DNA of 49,434 nucleotides. Origin: a virus. The position numbers and the translations under genes are program-made. This document shows, piece after piece, positions 28,049 through 37,426 of the stretch; the first letter of the stretch is position 1; the number at the start of each line of letters is the position of its first letter. The stretch covers positions 1 through 49,434 of IMG/VR virus record IMGVR_UViG_3300032238_001543; one strand, 5' to 3'. The notes under the pieces are model-generated. The model had not been told where the DNA came from. It searched no databases and saw only the letters and a list, made by a program, of their open reading frames with translations.

Positions 28049-28386
28049 TAGGTGATCTCCAGCGCAGACACCGTGATTTCTAGATAGCCGCCAGCGCTTG
28101 CTGTGCCTCTGATCTTTTCACCACGCTTGAGAATCAACTTGTTAGGGATGGTTTCAAGTGTGCTGTCAGCAGGTACTGCAATCGTGTAGGCAATTCGTGA
28201 AATAGCACTATCAGTGCTGCTGGCGACAGTTAGTGTGATGTCGGCAGGGCTGGTGCCGTTGACATTGGCTACCAAGCAGCTAAGTACAACAGCGCGATTT
28301 GTGTCTGCAATGTTGGGAGCTTGGTAGATGTCAGTAATGCTGGTTCCAGCGAGTGCCACTGCAGAGCGATTAAATGTTTCAGCCAT
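28048..28386 (-). CDS. Structural protein, 112 aa (fibre region)
   Basis: A 112-residue beta-rich protein (MAETFNRSAVALAGTSITDIYQAPNIADTNRAVVLSCLVANVNGTSPADITLTV..., ending RGTASAGGYLEITVSALEIT). I recall this as a small conserved protein next to fibre genes in cyanophages and other phages. It is probably virion-associated, with a jelly-roll style fold. It lies between the giant fibre and the Gly-rich adhesin, with abutting stops and starts. Confidence 0.6.
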   Translation of the reverse strand: MAETFNRSAVALAGTSITDIYQAPNIADTNRAVVLSCLVANVNGTSPADITLTVASSTDSAISRIAYTIAVPADSTLETIPNKLILKRGEKIRGTASAGGYLEITVSALEIT

Positions 28387-28387
28387 A

Positions 28388-31300
28388 TCAGGAAAGGGCT
28401 AGAACTGTGCCCAGGCTTACGCCTGCACTTGGGGTACTCCAACTAAGTGTAGCACCGCCATTAGTTGTCAGCACTTGCCCAGTTGTGCCGTCAGCTGCGG
28501 GCAAAATAAAGGTCACGTTTGTTGTGACAGTAGCGGGTGCTTGTAGTGCAATGTAGTTGCTACTGTCTGCATCGGCAAAACGTGCTGCAGATTGTGCGTT
28601 CAGCGTGATGTTGCTAGTAAAAGCACCACCTGCTTTAGGCATGGCGGCGTTGGCCAGGTCGTAGGCTGCTTTGACAGCCGCAGGGGTAGCAGCGGTAGTT
28701 GTACTTGTGCTGCTGGTGCTGTCCGTTAGCTGTAGCTTTCCTGCTGTTGTAGTTGTACCGGTGACAACTGTAGTAACACCAGTATTGGTGACACTGACAT
28801 CGCCGCTAAGCGCTGTGGGGGTAGCGACATTAAGACTGTTACCCAGCAGCACAGTGGCGCTGGTCATAGTGGCCAGCTTGCTAAAGGCAATAGCTGCACT
28901 TCCACTTATGTCTGCATTTAGGAGGTTGCCAGTAAGTGCCAGTTTGCTGTAAGCAATAGCAGCGCTGCTGGATATGTCAGCATTTACAATGCTGCTGGTT
29001 AGTGAGAGTTTGCTGTAGGCAATGGCAGCAGTTGTGGAAATGTCGGCATTAAGAATGCTGCCTGTGAGCGCCAGCTTGCTATAGGCAATGGCTGCGTTAG
29101 TAGCAATGTCGGCATTTAGGATCGTGTTGTCGGCTATCATCGTGCCGGTCACGGTGCCTGTATCGCCGGTCGTGACGAGAGTGCCTGTAACAGCAGGGAA
29201 CGTGATCGTGGTGGTGCCCGCTACGGCAGACGGCTGAATCGTTGTCGTTCCGCTGGTCGAACCCGGTAGTGCGATTGAGCTGATACCGGTCAGTGCTTGG
29301 TTGGCCGAGGCGCGGTTTAGTGCCAGCGAAGTGGTACCAAGGAAGGTGGTGCCGCTGAACGTACCTGTGATGGTGCCGGCAGTGAAGTTGCCGGAAGCGT
29401 CGCGGGCGACGATGGCGGATGCGGTGTTTGCGCTGGTGGCTGTGGTGGCGCTGTTGCTGACCTTGGCAGCAGTGCTGATCGTGGCCAGCTTGGTGTCGGC
29501 GATTGAGCCGACCAACATTGTGTTGGTGACGGTGGCGGTGTCACCGGTGGTGATGACAGTGCCATCAGCGTTGGGCAGGGTGATGGTGCGGTCGGCTGTT
29601 GGGTCTGCTGCAATTAGCCGGGTCTCGAAGGCGTCGTCGGTGACGCCCTCGAACACCAAGCCGATGTTGACGCCCAGATTGACGTCACCGGTGAAAAGCC
29701 CGCCGGTACGGGGCATTGCGGCAGCCGCTAGGTCGTAGGCCGATTTGACTGCGGTTGGCGTGGCTGCGAGTACCGAGCTTGTGGTGCTGGTGCTATCGCT
29801 TAGCTGCACAACGCCGGCTACGGTCGTACCGGCCGACGCTACCGATACCACAGCATTTGTGGTGCCACTGGTGACAGAGATGGCGCCACTGCCTGAGACG
29901 CTAGTGACGGTTCCGACGTAGTCAGTAACCCATTCAAGACCGGTTGCCGTGGCACTATTGACACGAAGCACCTGGCCGTTTGCGCCAACACCTAACTTAC
30001 TTAAAGTGGTTGCGCCAGATGCTGCGAGTAGATCTCCTTTTGTATAGCTCGCTGCACCTGTACCACCACGCGCAACTGCGAGCGTACCACTAGTGATGTT
30101 GTCTGCACTACGACATTCAGTCGATACTTCTTCAATGGCTGCTTGGACGTTGGTAGATCCAATGCTGGCTGCCGGTGAGAAGGCGACGTTACTGGCGGTT
30201 TGGGAAACGTAGGTGCTGGAAACGTCGATCTCATTCCAGGTGGAACCATTGCTTAAAACAAGGTCTGGTGGCTGCAGTGAGACAGTTGGGGCCGGTGCGG
30301 TGCCGGTGCCACCTGTAGAGACGACAACGTAATAGCCTTTGTTGGCGCTGGTTGCAACTGGTAACGCACTACCTACAGTAAGACCAATAGCCGAACCTTC
30401 AGTTGTTACAGAGGCAATCTTGTTAGTCGTTGCGTTGTATGTGCCGGCGAAGGAAATTGCCCCAGCAGAGATTCCAAGTGGCTGCCAGACGTTGCCGTCC
30501 CATAGGAAGAAAGCCTCGGCAAGCGGGTTGAAAAAGATCTGGCCAATGAAGTCAGCGACCGGGATGGCCTCGCCAAACTTGGCGGTGGAGTAGTTGGCGA
30601 GTTTGGCTCCGGTTACGGCGTCGTCGGTGAGGAAAGAGGTGCCGAAGGTGCCGGTGGTGATTTTGCTGGCATCTAGGGCGGGGATGTCGCTGGCGGACAG
30701 GGTGGAGCCGCTTGTGACGTGGCCTTGGGTGTCCACCGTGACCTTGGGATAGGTGCCGGCGGTGGTGGTGTTGGTGTGGTTGAGAGTTCCGCTGGTTACG
30801 CTGAGGCCAGTGCCAGGCTGGACAATGCCCTTGGTGCTGGCAGTGGCGTCGGGGAGATCGCCGGGCACCAAGGCCCGGAAAGTCGGGGTAGCGTCTACGC
30901 CAGCGGTGGGCCCGGCGAAAACACGCGCAGCTGCCTGGCTGTCCAGCGTGGTGGTGATGGTGGCGCTGTAAGCGTCGGGGTAGGCAACAGCGAAACCGAT
31001 TGGAGTGGAATCACTAAAGGTGATGGTGCTTAGAGATGCCTGACGAAGCCATGCCGTGCCTGTCCAGGTGTACTCAATACCGGTGTTGGTGTTGAGCCAC
31101 TGCTGGCCAACAAATGCACCGGAGCCGGATGGAGTTGCGGCGGCAACCACGGCAGCTGATTGATCCGCCAGTTTGGCTGCAGTGATTGCGTCATCAGCCA
31201 CTTTGGCGGTGATTACCGCGTCGGAGGCGAGCTTGGTGGCGGTGATGGAGCCAGTGGCCACTGTTGCAGCAAAGCTGCCGGTGCCAGAACCCGTCACGTC

Positions 31301-32035
31301 ACCTGTCAGGGTGATCGTCTGGTCGCCGGTGTTGGTACCGGAGCTGGTGCCGCTGTGGGTGCCGGAAAACGTACCGTTCTGGGTGGCGAGGGTGCCCAGG
31401 CCGAGCGTGGCGCGTTGTGCCGCGGTGTCAGCGTCATCAAGGAGGGCGCGACCAGCTGCGGTGCAGGGCACCTCCTCTACGTTGCCCGCACCGTCAGTGG
31501 AGCGGCCCAGCAGAACGTTGCTGGTTGAGGTGTTTTGTAGTTTGGCGTAGGTGACTGCGTCATCCGCAAGGGCGGAGGTGCCGAGGCTGGAGGCTTTGGC
31601 GGTTGTGACGGCACCGTCGGCGAGAGCTGACGTGGTGACGGAACTGGTGACCAGTTCGGGCACCACGTTTGTGTACGTGCCAGCCTTGTAGATCTGCAGC
31701 TTGTTGGTGGTGCTGTTGAGGTAGCCGCGGCCCTCGAAGTTGCCGGTGGTGGGGGCGGTGGCTTCAACCGCAATGCTGGAGTCGTCGGCCAGCTTGGCGG
31801 CGGTGACGGCACCGGTGGCAAGGGCGGCGGTGCCGAGTTTGGTGGTGCTGGCCTGATCCAGCTTGGCTAGGTCGATGCTGGAGGCGTCGATCAGATCGAG
31901 GCCGGCGTCTACAAGGTCTTTGGCGGTTACCTTTTTGGTCTCGCTGGCTGAGAGATCAACGATGGGTAGGACATCGCTTTGATCTACGGCAGCCTTGGGC
32001 AGGGATGTCAGCTGCGTAATTCTCTGATCCGACAT
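28388..32035 (-). CDS. Giant tail fibre protein, 1215 aa
   Basis: A 1215-residue fibre. The N-terminus (MSDQRITQLTSLPKAAVDQSDVLPIVDLSASETKKVTAKDLVDAG) is the usual phage fibre anchor. The shaft is built from degenerate repeats: 'ITAAKLADDS', 'ALADGAVTTAK', GTxGTxT strings, and near residues 980-1080 a 20-residue repeat of the form 'AAIAYSKLALTGSILNADI', present five times. A conserved C-terminal knob (RFADADSSNYIALQAPATVTTNVTFILPAADGTTGQVLTTNG) ends the fibre. The repeats predict an extended trimeric rod. It is probably the side or central fibre that positions the smaller adhesins encoded downstream. Confidence 0.8.
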   Translation of the reverse strand: MSDQRITQLTSLPKAAVDQSDVLPIVDLSASETKKVTAKDLVDAGLDLIDASSIDLAKLDQASTTKLGTAALATGAVTAAKLADDSSIAVEATAPTTGNFEGRGYLNSTTNKLQIYKAGTYTNVVPELVTSSVTTSALADGAVTTAKASSLGTSALADDAVTYAKLQNTSTSNVLLGRSTDGAGNVEEVPCTAAGRALLDDADTAAQRATLGLGTLATQNGTFSGTHSGTSSGTNTGDQTITLTGDVTGSGTGSFAATVATGSITATKLASDAVITAKVADDAITAAKLADQSAAVVAAATPSGSGAFVGQQWLNTNTGIEYTWTGTAWLRQASLSTITFSDSTPIGFAVAYPDAYSATITTTLDSQAAARVFAGPTAGVDATPTFRALVPGDLPDATASTKGIVQPGTGLSVTSGTLNHTNTTTAGTYPKVTVDTQGHVTSGSTLSASDIPALDASKITTGTFGTSFLTDDAVTGAKLANYSTAKFGEAIPVADFIGQIFFNPLAEAFFLWDGNVWQPLGISAGAISFAGTYNATTNKIASVTTEGSAIGLTVGSALPVATSANKGYYVVVSTGGTGTAPAPTVSLQPPDLVLSNGSTWNEIDVSSTYVSQTASNVAFSPAASIGSTNVQAAIEEVSTECRSADNITSGTLAVARGGTGAASYTKGDLLAASGATTLSKLGVGANGQVLRVNSATATGLEWVTDYVGTVTSVSGSGAISVTSGTTNAVVSVASAGTTVAGVVQLSDSTSTTSSVLAATPTAVKSAYDLAAAAMPRTGGLFTGDVNLGVNIGLVFEGVTDDAFETRLIAADPTADRTITLPNADGTVITTGDTATVTNTMLVGSIADTKLATISTAAKVSNSATTATSANTASAIVARDASGNFTAGTITGTFSGTTFLGTTSLALNRASANQALTGISSIALPGSTSGTTTIQPSAVAGTTTITFPAVTGTLVTTGDTGTVTGTMIADNTILNADIATNAAIAYSKLALTGSILNADISTTAAIAYSKLSLTSSIVNADISSSAAIAYSKLALTGNLLNADISGSAAIAFSKLATMTSATVLLGNSLNVATPTALSGDVSVTNTGVTTVVTGTTTTAGKLQLTDSTSSTSTTTAATPAAVKAAYDLANAAMPKAGGAFTSNITLNAQSAARFADADSSNYIALQAPATVTTNVTFILPAADGTTGQVLTTNGGATLSWSTPSAGVSLGTVLALS

Positions 32036-32080
32036 CGCCCTGCCCCAGGTGTTGGTGCTGTTGACTTAGTTTAGGGCGGC

Positions 32081-32947
32081 TCAGTCTCCCACGTCAGTCA
32101 ATAGGAAGCCAAGATCGCGCTCAAGGTAGATACGGTCGTCGTCTTCCTTAAGTACGTAGCCAGAGGGTTCGCCGACCAGCAACCGTATTTCGCCGGTGGT
32201 TACGAAGTCGATGGCGCACTCAATGAGTTTGGTGGAGGTGACTTGGACACCGGAGCGGGTGACGACGGCTGAGAACTCGTAGTAGACGCTTTGTTCTCCG
32301 CCACCAAGGTCACCATCAACCAGCTTTAGAGCGCAGTCGAATTGGCTGCCGATGTCCACTCGGTTGATGAGCTGCAGCATCAGAAGCGGAGTTTCCTTCA
32401 GGCCCGTTGTTTCGTGGTTGAAGATGCAGTCGATGGTGCCGCTGCCGCTGATCATGCCGGCGGCGAGCATCTTTTTGAACTTGTCGGAGAGAGTGGTGAC
32501 GGATAGGGCATCGCGGTCAGTGTTGAAGGTGTAGCCGGTGACGTCCCCGAGGGTTGTCAGGCTGACATCTCTAACGCGTATGTCGATGGGGAGGGGGCCA
32601 CCTTCAAAGGACTGCAGGGCGTACTCAACGGCGCGGGTGTTATTGACGGAGGGGGCAAATGTGGGAAAGCAGCGAAGCCCGCCGGCGGCGTTGACGTTAA
32701 CGCTGGTGGTGATGCTGTTTTCGACGGTGTTACTTGTCCAAGCGGCTGGAGCAAAAAAGGCAAGGCCGCGGGGGTCTGTGGTGCTGATGTCGAGGCGGTC
32801 GCCGGTCAGGATGTTTTCAAGTGAGCCGTCGAAGCTGAAGCGGTTTAGGACCGTGTTGACGTCCTCGTTCTTGACGATGCTGGCGTAGGAGACTTCGGCG
32901 TTTCGGCGCAAACGCACGTTCCCCGCACTGCCGAGGAAGTAGGACAT
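32081..32947 (-). CDS. Tail-tip structural protein, 288 aa
   Basis: A 288-residue protein beginning MSYFLGSAGNVRLRRNAEVSYASIVKNEDVNTVLNRFSFDGSLENILTGD. It contains FTFAPSVNNTRAVEYALQSFEGGPLPIDIRV and ends EPSGYVLKEDDDRIYLERDLGFLLTDVGD. I recall it as a conserved tail protein of cyanobacterial siphoviruses encoded between the tip protein and the fibre. The fold looks like beta-sandwich tail-tube modules, but the exact role is unknown. Its start abuts the tube-like gene at 32947. Confidence 0.6.
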   Translation of the reverse strand: MSYFLGSAGNVRLRRNAEVSYASIVKNEDVNTVLNRFSFDGSLENILTGDRLDISTTDPRGLAFFAPAAWTSNTVENSITTSVNVNAAGGLRCFPTFAPSVNNTRAVEYALQSFEGGPLPIDIRVRDVSLTTLGDVTGYTFNTDRDALSVTTLSDKFKKMLAAGMISGSGTIDCIFNHETTGLKETPLLMLQLINRVDIGSQFDCALKLVDGDLGGGEQSVYYEFSAVVTRSGVQVTSTKLIECAIDFVTTGEIRLLVGEPSGYVLKEDDDRIYLERDLGFLLTDVGD

Positions 32948-33378
32948 CAGCCAATCACCTCGACGAAGTCGCCATCCATGGTGAACTGGATGGGTACGCT
33001 GCTGAGTTCGCCGGTGCTGACACTGATCTGGGCACTGGTGATGTAGGCGTAGAGCTTGATGTCGTCGGAGGCGTTGCCACCGGCGTTGAGCTGCAGGTAG
33101 ACACGGTCGGCGGTTGAGGCGGCGCCGGTTTTCATGACCTTGTTCAGCAGCGAGGTGAACTGCTCCATCACAGCGGACTCGCCGGACTCCAGGCGGTAGT
33201 AGAGCAGGGTGGCACTGCCGGTAGCGCCTTTGACGCCGGGGGTGTAGGTGTTGGTGGTGCTGTCGATGGTGTTGGTGGACAGCAGTTCCACCGTGGTTTC
33301 GAGGGACCAGTCGCGGATTTTGGCGACGGGCTTGTTGTTGTATACCAGCGACCCGGATCGACCTGTGTAGAAGCCCAT
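32947..33378 (-). CDS. Second tail-tube-like protein, 143 aa
   Basis: A 143-residue protein: MGFYTGRSGSLVYNNKPVAKIRDWSLETTVELLSTNTIDSTTNTYTPGVKGATGSATLLYYR..., then KLYAYITSAQISVSTGELSSVPIQFTMDGDFVEV. The 'ak.rdWs.e.t.e...tttig.....y.pg...gsGsatl.y' pattern is the tail-tube fold and is shared with the main tube protein at 43165 (VGQVRDWSFEVSRSEIDVTTIGQ). It lies at the tip end of the tail operon, so it may form a distal ring or adaptor between tube and fibre. Confidence 0.6.
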   Translation of the reverse strand: MGFYTGRSGSLVYNNKPVAKIRDWSLETTVELLSTNTIDSTTNTYTPGVKGATGSATLLYYRLESGESAVMEQFTSLLNKVMKTGAASTADRVYLQLNAGGNASDDIKLYAYITSAQISVSTGELSSVPIQFTMDGDFVEVIG

Positions 33379-33392
33379 TGCCTGATGCCGGT

Positions 33393-33413
33393 CACCTATG
33401 TCTCAGGCTAGCG
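33393..33413. promoter_or_regulatory. Weak phased element upstream of tube-like gene
   Basis: CACCT (33393), TCTCA (33401) and TAGCG (33409) step by 8 bp. The first and third fit the core; the site overlaps the stop of the tip-protein gene and ends 15 bp or more upstream of the ATG at 33378. It is a weaker member of the set. Confidence 0.3.
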
Positions 33414-36400
33414 GACAGTGAAATTGCTATCGCTGAAATCAGCGATGCGGCTGAGTGTTTCGTTGCCGGATACATCGCAGGGGTGCTCGACGGCTTTGAC
33501 GCTGACTTCGCCTTCTTCGTCCATTTGCACCTCGGTGATGCGGAACACCCGTTTGTTGGTGACCGTTTGACCAAGGACGAAAAGCCACCCAGGGTAGCCG
33601 CTTAGCGCGGAGGCTGTGTTGTTGGTGACGGTCACACCGGAGAGACTGACGGGTGACGCACCGCTTTGGTACACCAGAACGCTGTAGGTGCCATTTGGCA
33701 CGGCCCCAGCTACAGGGGTATTCAGGTTGCCGCTCTCGGTGATGGTGCCGGTTTTGACTTGGTCCCAGGTGTTTTCACCGAGGGCGACGTAGATGTAGGC
33801 GCCGGGTGACAGGACGCTGTTGGTCGGGAAGGTGGAGAACTCGATAGCGCGGCGGATGTGGCGACGCTGGTTACAGAGGAGCTTGCCGTACCTGATGGCT
33901 TGATCTCGGCGGGTGACGAACTGGGAGAGGTCGAAGGTCTGGCGGGTGGCGTCGGCCTCTGTGACGCCGGTGCAGCTGATCTCGACGCTGCTGTTGCGGG
34001 GGAACACGCCGTCGACTTCGGTGTCGCGGTAGATCACGGAAGCGATCAGGTCTTGGACGGAGCTGCCGTAGTCGATGAACTCCTCCTTGTAGGAGTCTTC
34101 GAGGATGTTGCCTTGGTTGAAGAGGGCGGTGATGGTGATCGAGCGGGTGATGTTGCCGGCGGTGTCGCAGGGGACGGCGGGGACCAGCGTTTCTTTGCCG
34201 CCGATGCGGCCGAGTTCAAGCAGGCTGAAGGGTGCGGTTTCGGCCCAGAACTGGCGCCACGGCGTCTGGTCGGCAATGACGCCATCCATGAACAGCTGGT
34301 TGCGTTGACAGAAGCGCTTGGCGAGGGCCAGCGCTTTCAGGTCGATGCCCTCAACTTTGGCGAAGCGGCCAATGCCGTTTTGAGTGTCGAGGATGGTGTC
34401 GAGGAAGATCTCGGGGGCGTAGCTGGTAGCGGTGTTGGGTGTAGTGCTGTAGGTGCCGTCGTCGTTCAGTTGGCGGACCAGTTTGCCCTTGTTGACGAAG
34501 AGGGTCATGGACCGCAGGTCCTGAACGCCTTGTCCGCTGTAGATGTTGAAGCCCAGCATCGACAGATTGCTGTAGAGGCTGGGGTAGTTGCTGAAGGGTT
34601 CGGTGCTTTGCTCTGTGACAGCTTTGATTTCCAGCTCGGGGCCGTTGTCGAAGCTGAAGGCAAGCTGAGTGTCGGAGCGCATGGAGAACAGGCCCCATTC
34701 GTCGAGTTCTGACGGGTTGCGGTTGATGGGAGCCACGTAACCATCGCGGGTGCGCAGCTTGCCTTTGAAGGTGAAGGTGCCGCCGGCTGGGCTGGTGATG
34801 GTCCTTACGGGGCCGGAGTTTTCGATGTAGGCGAAGTCGGCGGCGCCGTAGTGCCGCATCTCGGCGGCGGTTTCGGCGATGGGCTCAAAGCGGAACTGCC
34901 ATTTGCCTTGGTTGTCGTCGGCAACGAACTTCAGTGACACGTAGTTGTCTATATCCGCGCCACGGCGGATGACGAAGATTCGGGGGACACGTTGCCAGTT
35001 CCCACCGGCGCGGCGATGCCATACCCAGAAGAACATAGAGCGGAGCTTGATGCCGTTGTCGCTTTCTTTGTAGTTGGTCATCTTGACTTCGCCGTACTGC
35101 TTCTGGCGGCCTTGGACCCGTTTGAACACACGGGCTTTCAGCGCAAAGTCAACGACGCGGCACTGAGTGAGACTTTCGTAAGCTGCCTCCTCAATCTTGA
35201 CCAGGCACTTGGTATTGAAGAAGTCGTTTTGGAGTTCGGGATTTTTAAGAACCTGTTCCTGATAGGCGATATTTGCTTGCAGGCTTGCGATCTCGTTTCG
35301 CCAGGCGTTGTTACGCGATTCGGTGGCGCCTTGGTCTATGTTGTTGGCGTCGCCGTAGAGCGCTGCGATCTGCTCCTGCAACCGGGCTTGCTCCCGCAGG
35401 AAATACTTTCTGTCGTTGCGAAGATTGCCTCCTCTTGGTGTGTTAAAGCCATACTCACGAATAGCCCAGTCAAGTTTTGCCTGCTGGTTGCGAAGGCGCT
35501 TGCTGAGAGCAGAGATGCGATCTCGGGCAGATCGAATCCAGCTTTTACGGTTGCTGACGTAGGTTTGATTGGTGTTTGGCTTTGCACGTTCAACACCTAT
35601 TTCGTCTTGCCATTCCTCGATCTGGTTTCTTTCGTTATCCCTATTGGCTCGTGTATCAATGACACGCTGCGCAAACGGGTTGATGCGGTCGTCGTAGAGA
35701 TCAGCGTCATCGTTGACAATGCTGTCAAGTTCTCCTGCTGTCCAGCGTTGGTCGCGCAGATCTTCAACACTGTCGATCAGGCTATTGATTTGATTGAGGC
35801 GTGAGCTGGCTTCACTGCCGACCCCAGACTTGAGGATTGGAGTGCTGGTGGTTAGCAAGTTTGTAAGTACGTCTATGCGAGCATTTGAGTTGGTGATTTC
35901 CTGCTGAGCTTCTGCTTCGTTCTGCTTGAAGTTGGTGGTGGCGTAGTCCTCCTCGGGGCAGATGCCTTCTTTGACGCATTCCAACGTGATCGTGGTGGAG
36001 TCGTTGTCTAACTCCAGGTCTTCTACGGGGCCAACTACGCGAAGGTGGGCGCTACCCAGTTTGTAGGTGCTGGCAACGTCAATGTAACTGAGAAGGGTGC
36101 GGCGGAGTTCGGAGGCGGCTTGCCTTACGTCGCTGGCACTGGTGCTAGATAACCCCTTGAAATGAAGTCTGAATTGAGTGCCAACGGTTACTAGGGCGCG
36201 GGAGTTGTCTAGCCTGTCGCTGGGCCAGTAACCACCACGGTCGAGCAGTTCGATGCCTAGTTCTGCGTTTTCTCCTTTGCCCTTGTCGTCACGGTCGTAG
36301 TAGTTGACGTTGATGGGGATTGGTGCGTAGACGCCGCAGCGCGTCATCGTGGATGGGGAAAATGCTTGGCTGAAGCCCTCGGTACGTTCGGTGCCTATGA

Positions 36401-37052
36401 GCGTGGCTTGGTAGACGAAGCTGCTGTCGGGGGCGCCAGTGCGGCTTGGGTCCTTGCCGGCTCCGAGACGTAGGTCGCTGAAGCGCAGGTTGCCGTTTTG
36501 GCTGAAGTACAGCCATGAGCGCTGGGCAGAAAACTGCCTGATGGCCATCTGACCAAAGGCTGTACGGGTGAAGTCAATCCCTGTCGGTGCAATATCGGCG
36601 GCGCCGATGACAGCCATCATCTGCATGAACTGGCTTGAGCCGAAGCTGCTGATGGCTGACCATGTGAGGGAGGTCCCGACGCGGACACCCCCGAGTGTGT
36701 TCAGGTCGGTGTTGCAGTAGATGAGGTTGACGGGGTCGCCGTATTTGGCGAGTTCTTGGGTGCTGTTGAAGGCGAAGCGCGGGGCGAAGACCTGCTCGCG
36801 GCGGGTGCGGCGAGCGTCCTGACCTGGGATCTCCGGTTTTGGTGCCAGGAGGGCGGCGCCGACTTGGGCCAGGGTGCCGACGATGGTCAGTACAAGGGCG
36901 ACTACGCCGAAGTCGGCTTGGGGTGTTGTTAGTTTGTCGACTGGGAGGCGGGTGTGGTCAAACTGCGCCTGGAGGAAGTTGAGGTACTCGTCCTTGCTGA
37001 TGCCAAGCTCGGTGATGAGCTGGTGTTCGTATGGCAGCAGGCGGCGCGTCAT
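33408..37052 (-). CDS. Tail tip attachment protein (gpJ-like)
   Basis: A 1214-residue tail-tip hub protein comparable to lambda gpJ. The N-terminus carries a hydrophobic stretch (VVALVLTIVGTLAQVGAALLAPKPEIPG), then FNSTQELAKYGDPVNLIYC and LRFSDLRLG. Residues about 370-590 are an unusual long coiled-coil insertion (NEAEAQQEITNSNARIDVLTN ... QIEEWQDEIGVERAK ... EQARLQEQIAALYG), AT-richer than the rest. The C-terminal half has the hub domains (GFNIYSGQGVQDLRSM, YAPEIFLDTILDTQNGIG, FLDGVIADQTPWRQFWAETA-like) and a final SHB-like region. It forms the tail tip, contacts the host, and helps DNA ejection. Confidence 0.8.
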   Translation of the reverse strand: MTRRLLPYEHQLITELGISKDEYLNFLQAQFDHTRLPVDKLTTPQADFGVVALVLTIVGTLAQVGAALLAPKPEIPGQDARRTRREQVFAPRFAFNSTQELAKYGDPVNLIYCNTDLNTLGGVRVGTSLTWSAISSFGSSQFMQMMAVIGAADIAPTGIDFTRTAFGQMAIRQFSAQRSWLYFSQNGNLRFSDLRLGAGKDPSRTGAPDSSFVYQATLIGTERTEGFSQAFSPSTMTRCGVYAPIPINVNYYDRDDKGKGENAELGIELLDRGGYWPSDRLDNSRALVTVGTQFRLHFKGLSSTSASDVRQAASELRRTLLSYIDVASTYKLGSAHLRVVGPVEDLELDNDSTTITLECVKEGICPEEDYATTNFKQNEAEAQQEITNSNARIDVLTNLLTTSTPILKSGVGSEASSRLNQINSLIDSVEDLRDQRWTAGELDSIVNDDADLYDDRINPFAQRVIDTRANRDNERNQIEEWQDEIGVERAKPNTNQTYVSNRKSWIRSARDRISALSKRLRNQQAKLDWAIREYGFNTPRGGNLRNDRKYFLREQARLQEQIAALYGDANNIDQGATESRNNAWRNEIASLQANIAYQEQVLKNPELQNDFFNTKCLVKIEEAAYESLTQCRVVDFALKARVFKRVQGRQKQYGEVKMTNYKESDNGIKLRSMFFWVWHRRAGGNWQRVPRIFVIRRGADIDNYVSLKFVADDNQGKWQFRFEPIAETAAEMRHYGAADFAYIENSGPVRTITSPAGGTFTFKGKLRTRDGYVAPINRNPSELDEWGLFSMRSDTQLAFSFDNGPELEIKAVTEQSTEPFSNYPSLYSNLSMLGFNIYSGQGVQDLRSMTLFVNKGKLVRQLNDDGTYSTTPNTATSYAPEIFLDTILDTQNGIGRFAKVEGIDLKALALAKRFCQRNQLFMDGVIADQTPWRQFWAETAPFSLLELGRIGGKETLVPAVPCDTAGNITRSITITALFNQGNILEDSYKEEFIDYGSSVQDLIASVIYRDTEVDGVFPRNSSVEISCTGVTEADATRQTFDLSQFVTRRDQAIRYGKLLCNQRRHIRRAIEFSTFPTNSVLSPGAYIYVALGENTWDQVKTGTITESGNLNTPVAGAVPNGTYSVLVYQSGASPVSLSGVTVTNNTASALSGYPGWLFVLGQTVTNKRVFRITEVQMDEEGEVSVKAVEHPCDVSGNETLSRIADFSDSNFTVR

Positions 37053-37426
37053 TTGTTGAGGCGGAAGTAGTGGCCGAGGTCAGGTGGAAGCGGGGCACGA
37101 ACTACGCCGCTCTCACTGATAAACAGCACGTTGCCGTCCTCCATCACTGTACCCAGGGCGCCGCCACTTGCTCCAGGTAGAAGCACCACGGCGTGGGGCT
37201 CGGGGGTGGATAAACGAGTGCCGTTTTGTAGAAGCCACTTGGCCATGTAGCGGCGGGGGAAGGTCTCGTCGGTGTACTGCTCGAAGACCCAGGCGAAGTC
37301 GTGGGTGTAGTCGTAGTAGCCGAGGCGTTTGTGGACTTCAGCGGCGAGAAGGCAGCAGTCGACAGTGCCTGAACCGTCGCCGGGGCGGGCGGCCCAGGCT
37401 CGCCGCAGCCCGATCAGGTCGTTCAC
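37049..37426 (-). CDS. Tail assembly protein of NlpC/P60 type (gpK-like)
   Basis: A 125-residue protein. DCCLLAAEVHKRLGYYDYTHDF places a Cys at the N-terminus of a helix, and PEPHAVVLLPGASGGALGTVMEDGNVLFISE places an HA/G element later, as in NlpC/P60 peptidases that cut peptidoglycan during ejection. It is shorter than typical gpK and the catalytic His position (PHAVVLL or GHYFRL) is not certain. It lies in the expected order between the minor tail protein and the gpJ-like hub, with 4-bp overlaps on both sides. Confidence 0.65.
   Translation of the reverse strand: MNDLIGLRRAWAARPGDGSGTVDCCLLAAEVHKRLGYYDYTHDFAWVFEQYTDETFPRRYMAKWLLQNGTRLSTPEPHAVVLLPGASGGALGTVMEDGNVLFISESGVVRAPLPPDLGHYFRLNK

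Noticed and set aside
33858-34712. 284-codon plus-strand frame opposite the tail tip gene
   Set aside because: Composition (Asp/Glu/Gly/Val) is that of a GC-rich complement; the sense strand has a convincing tip protein.
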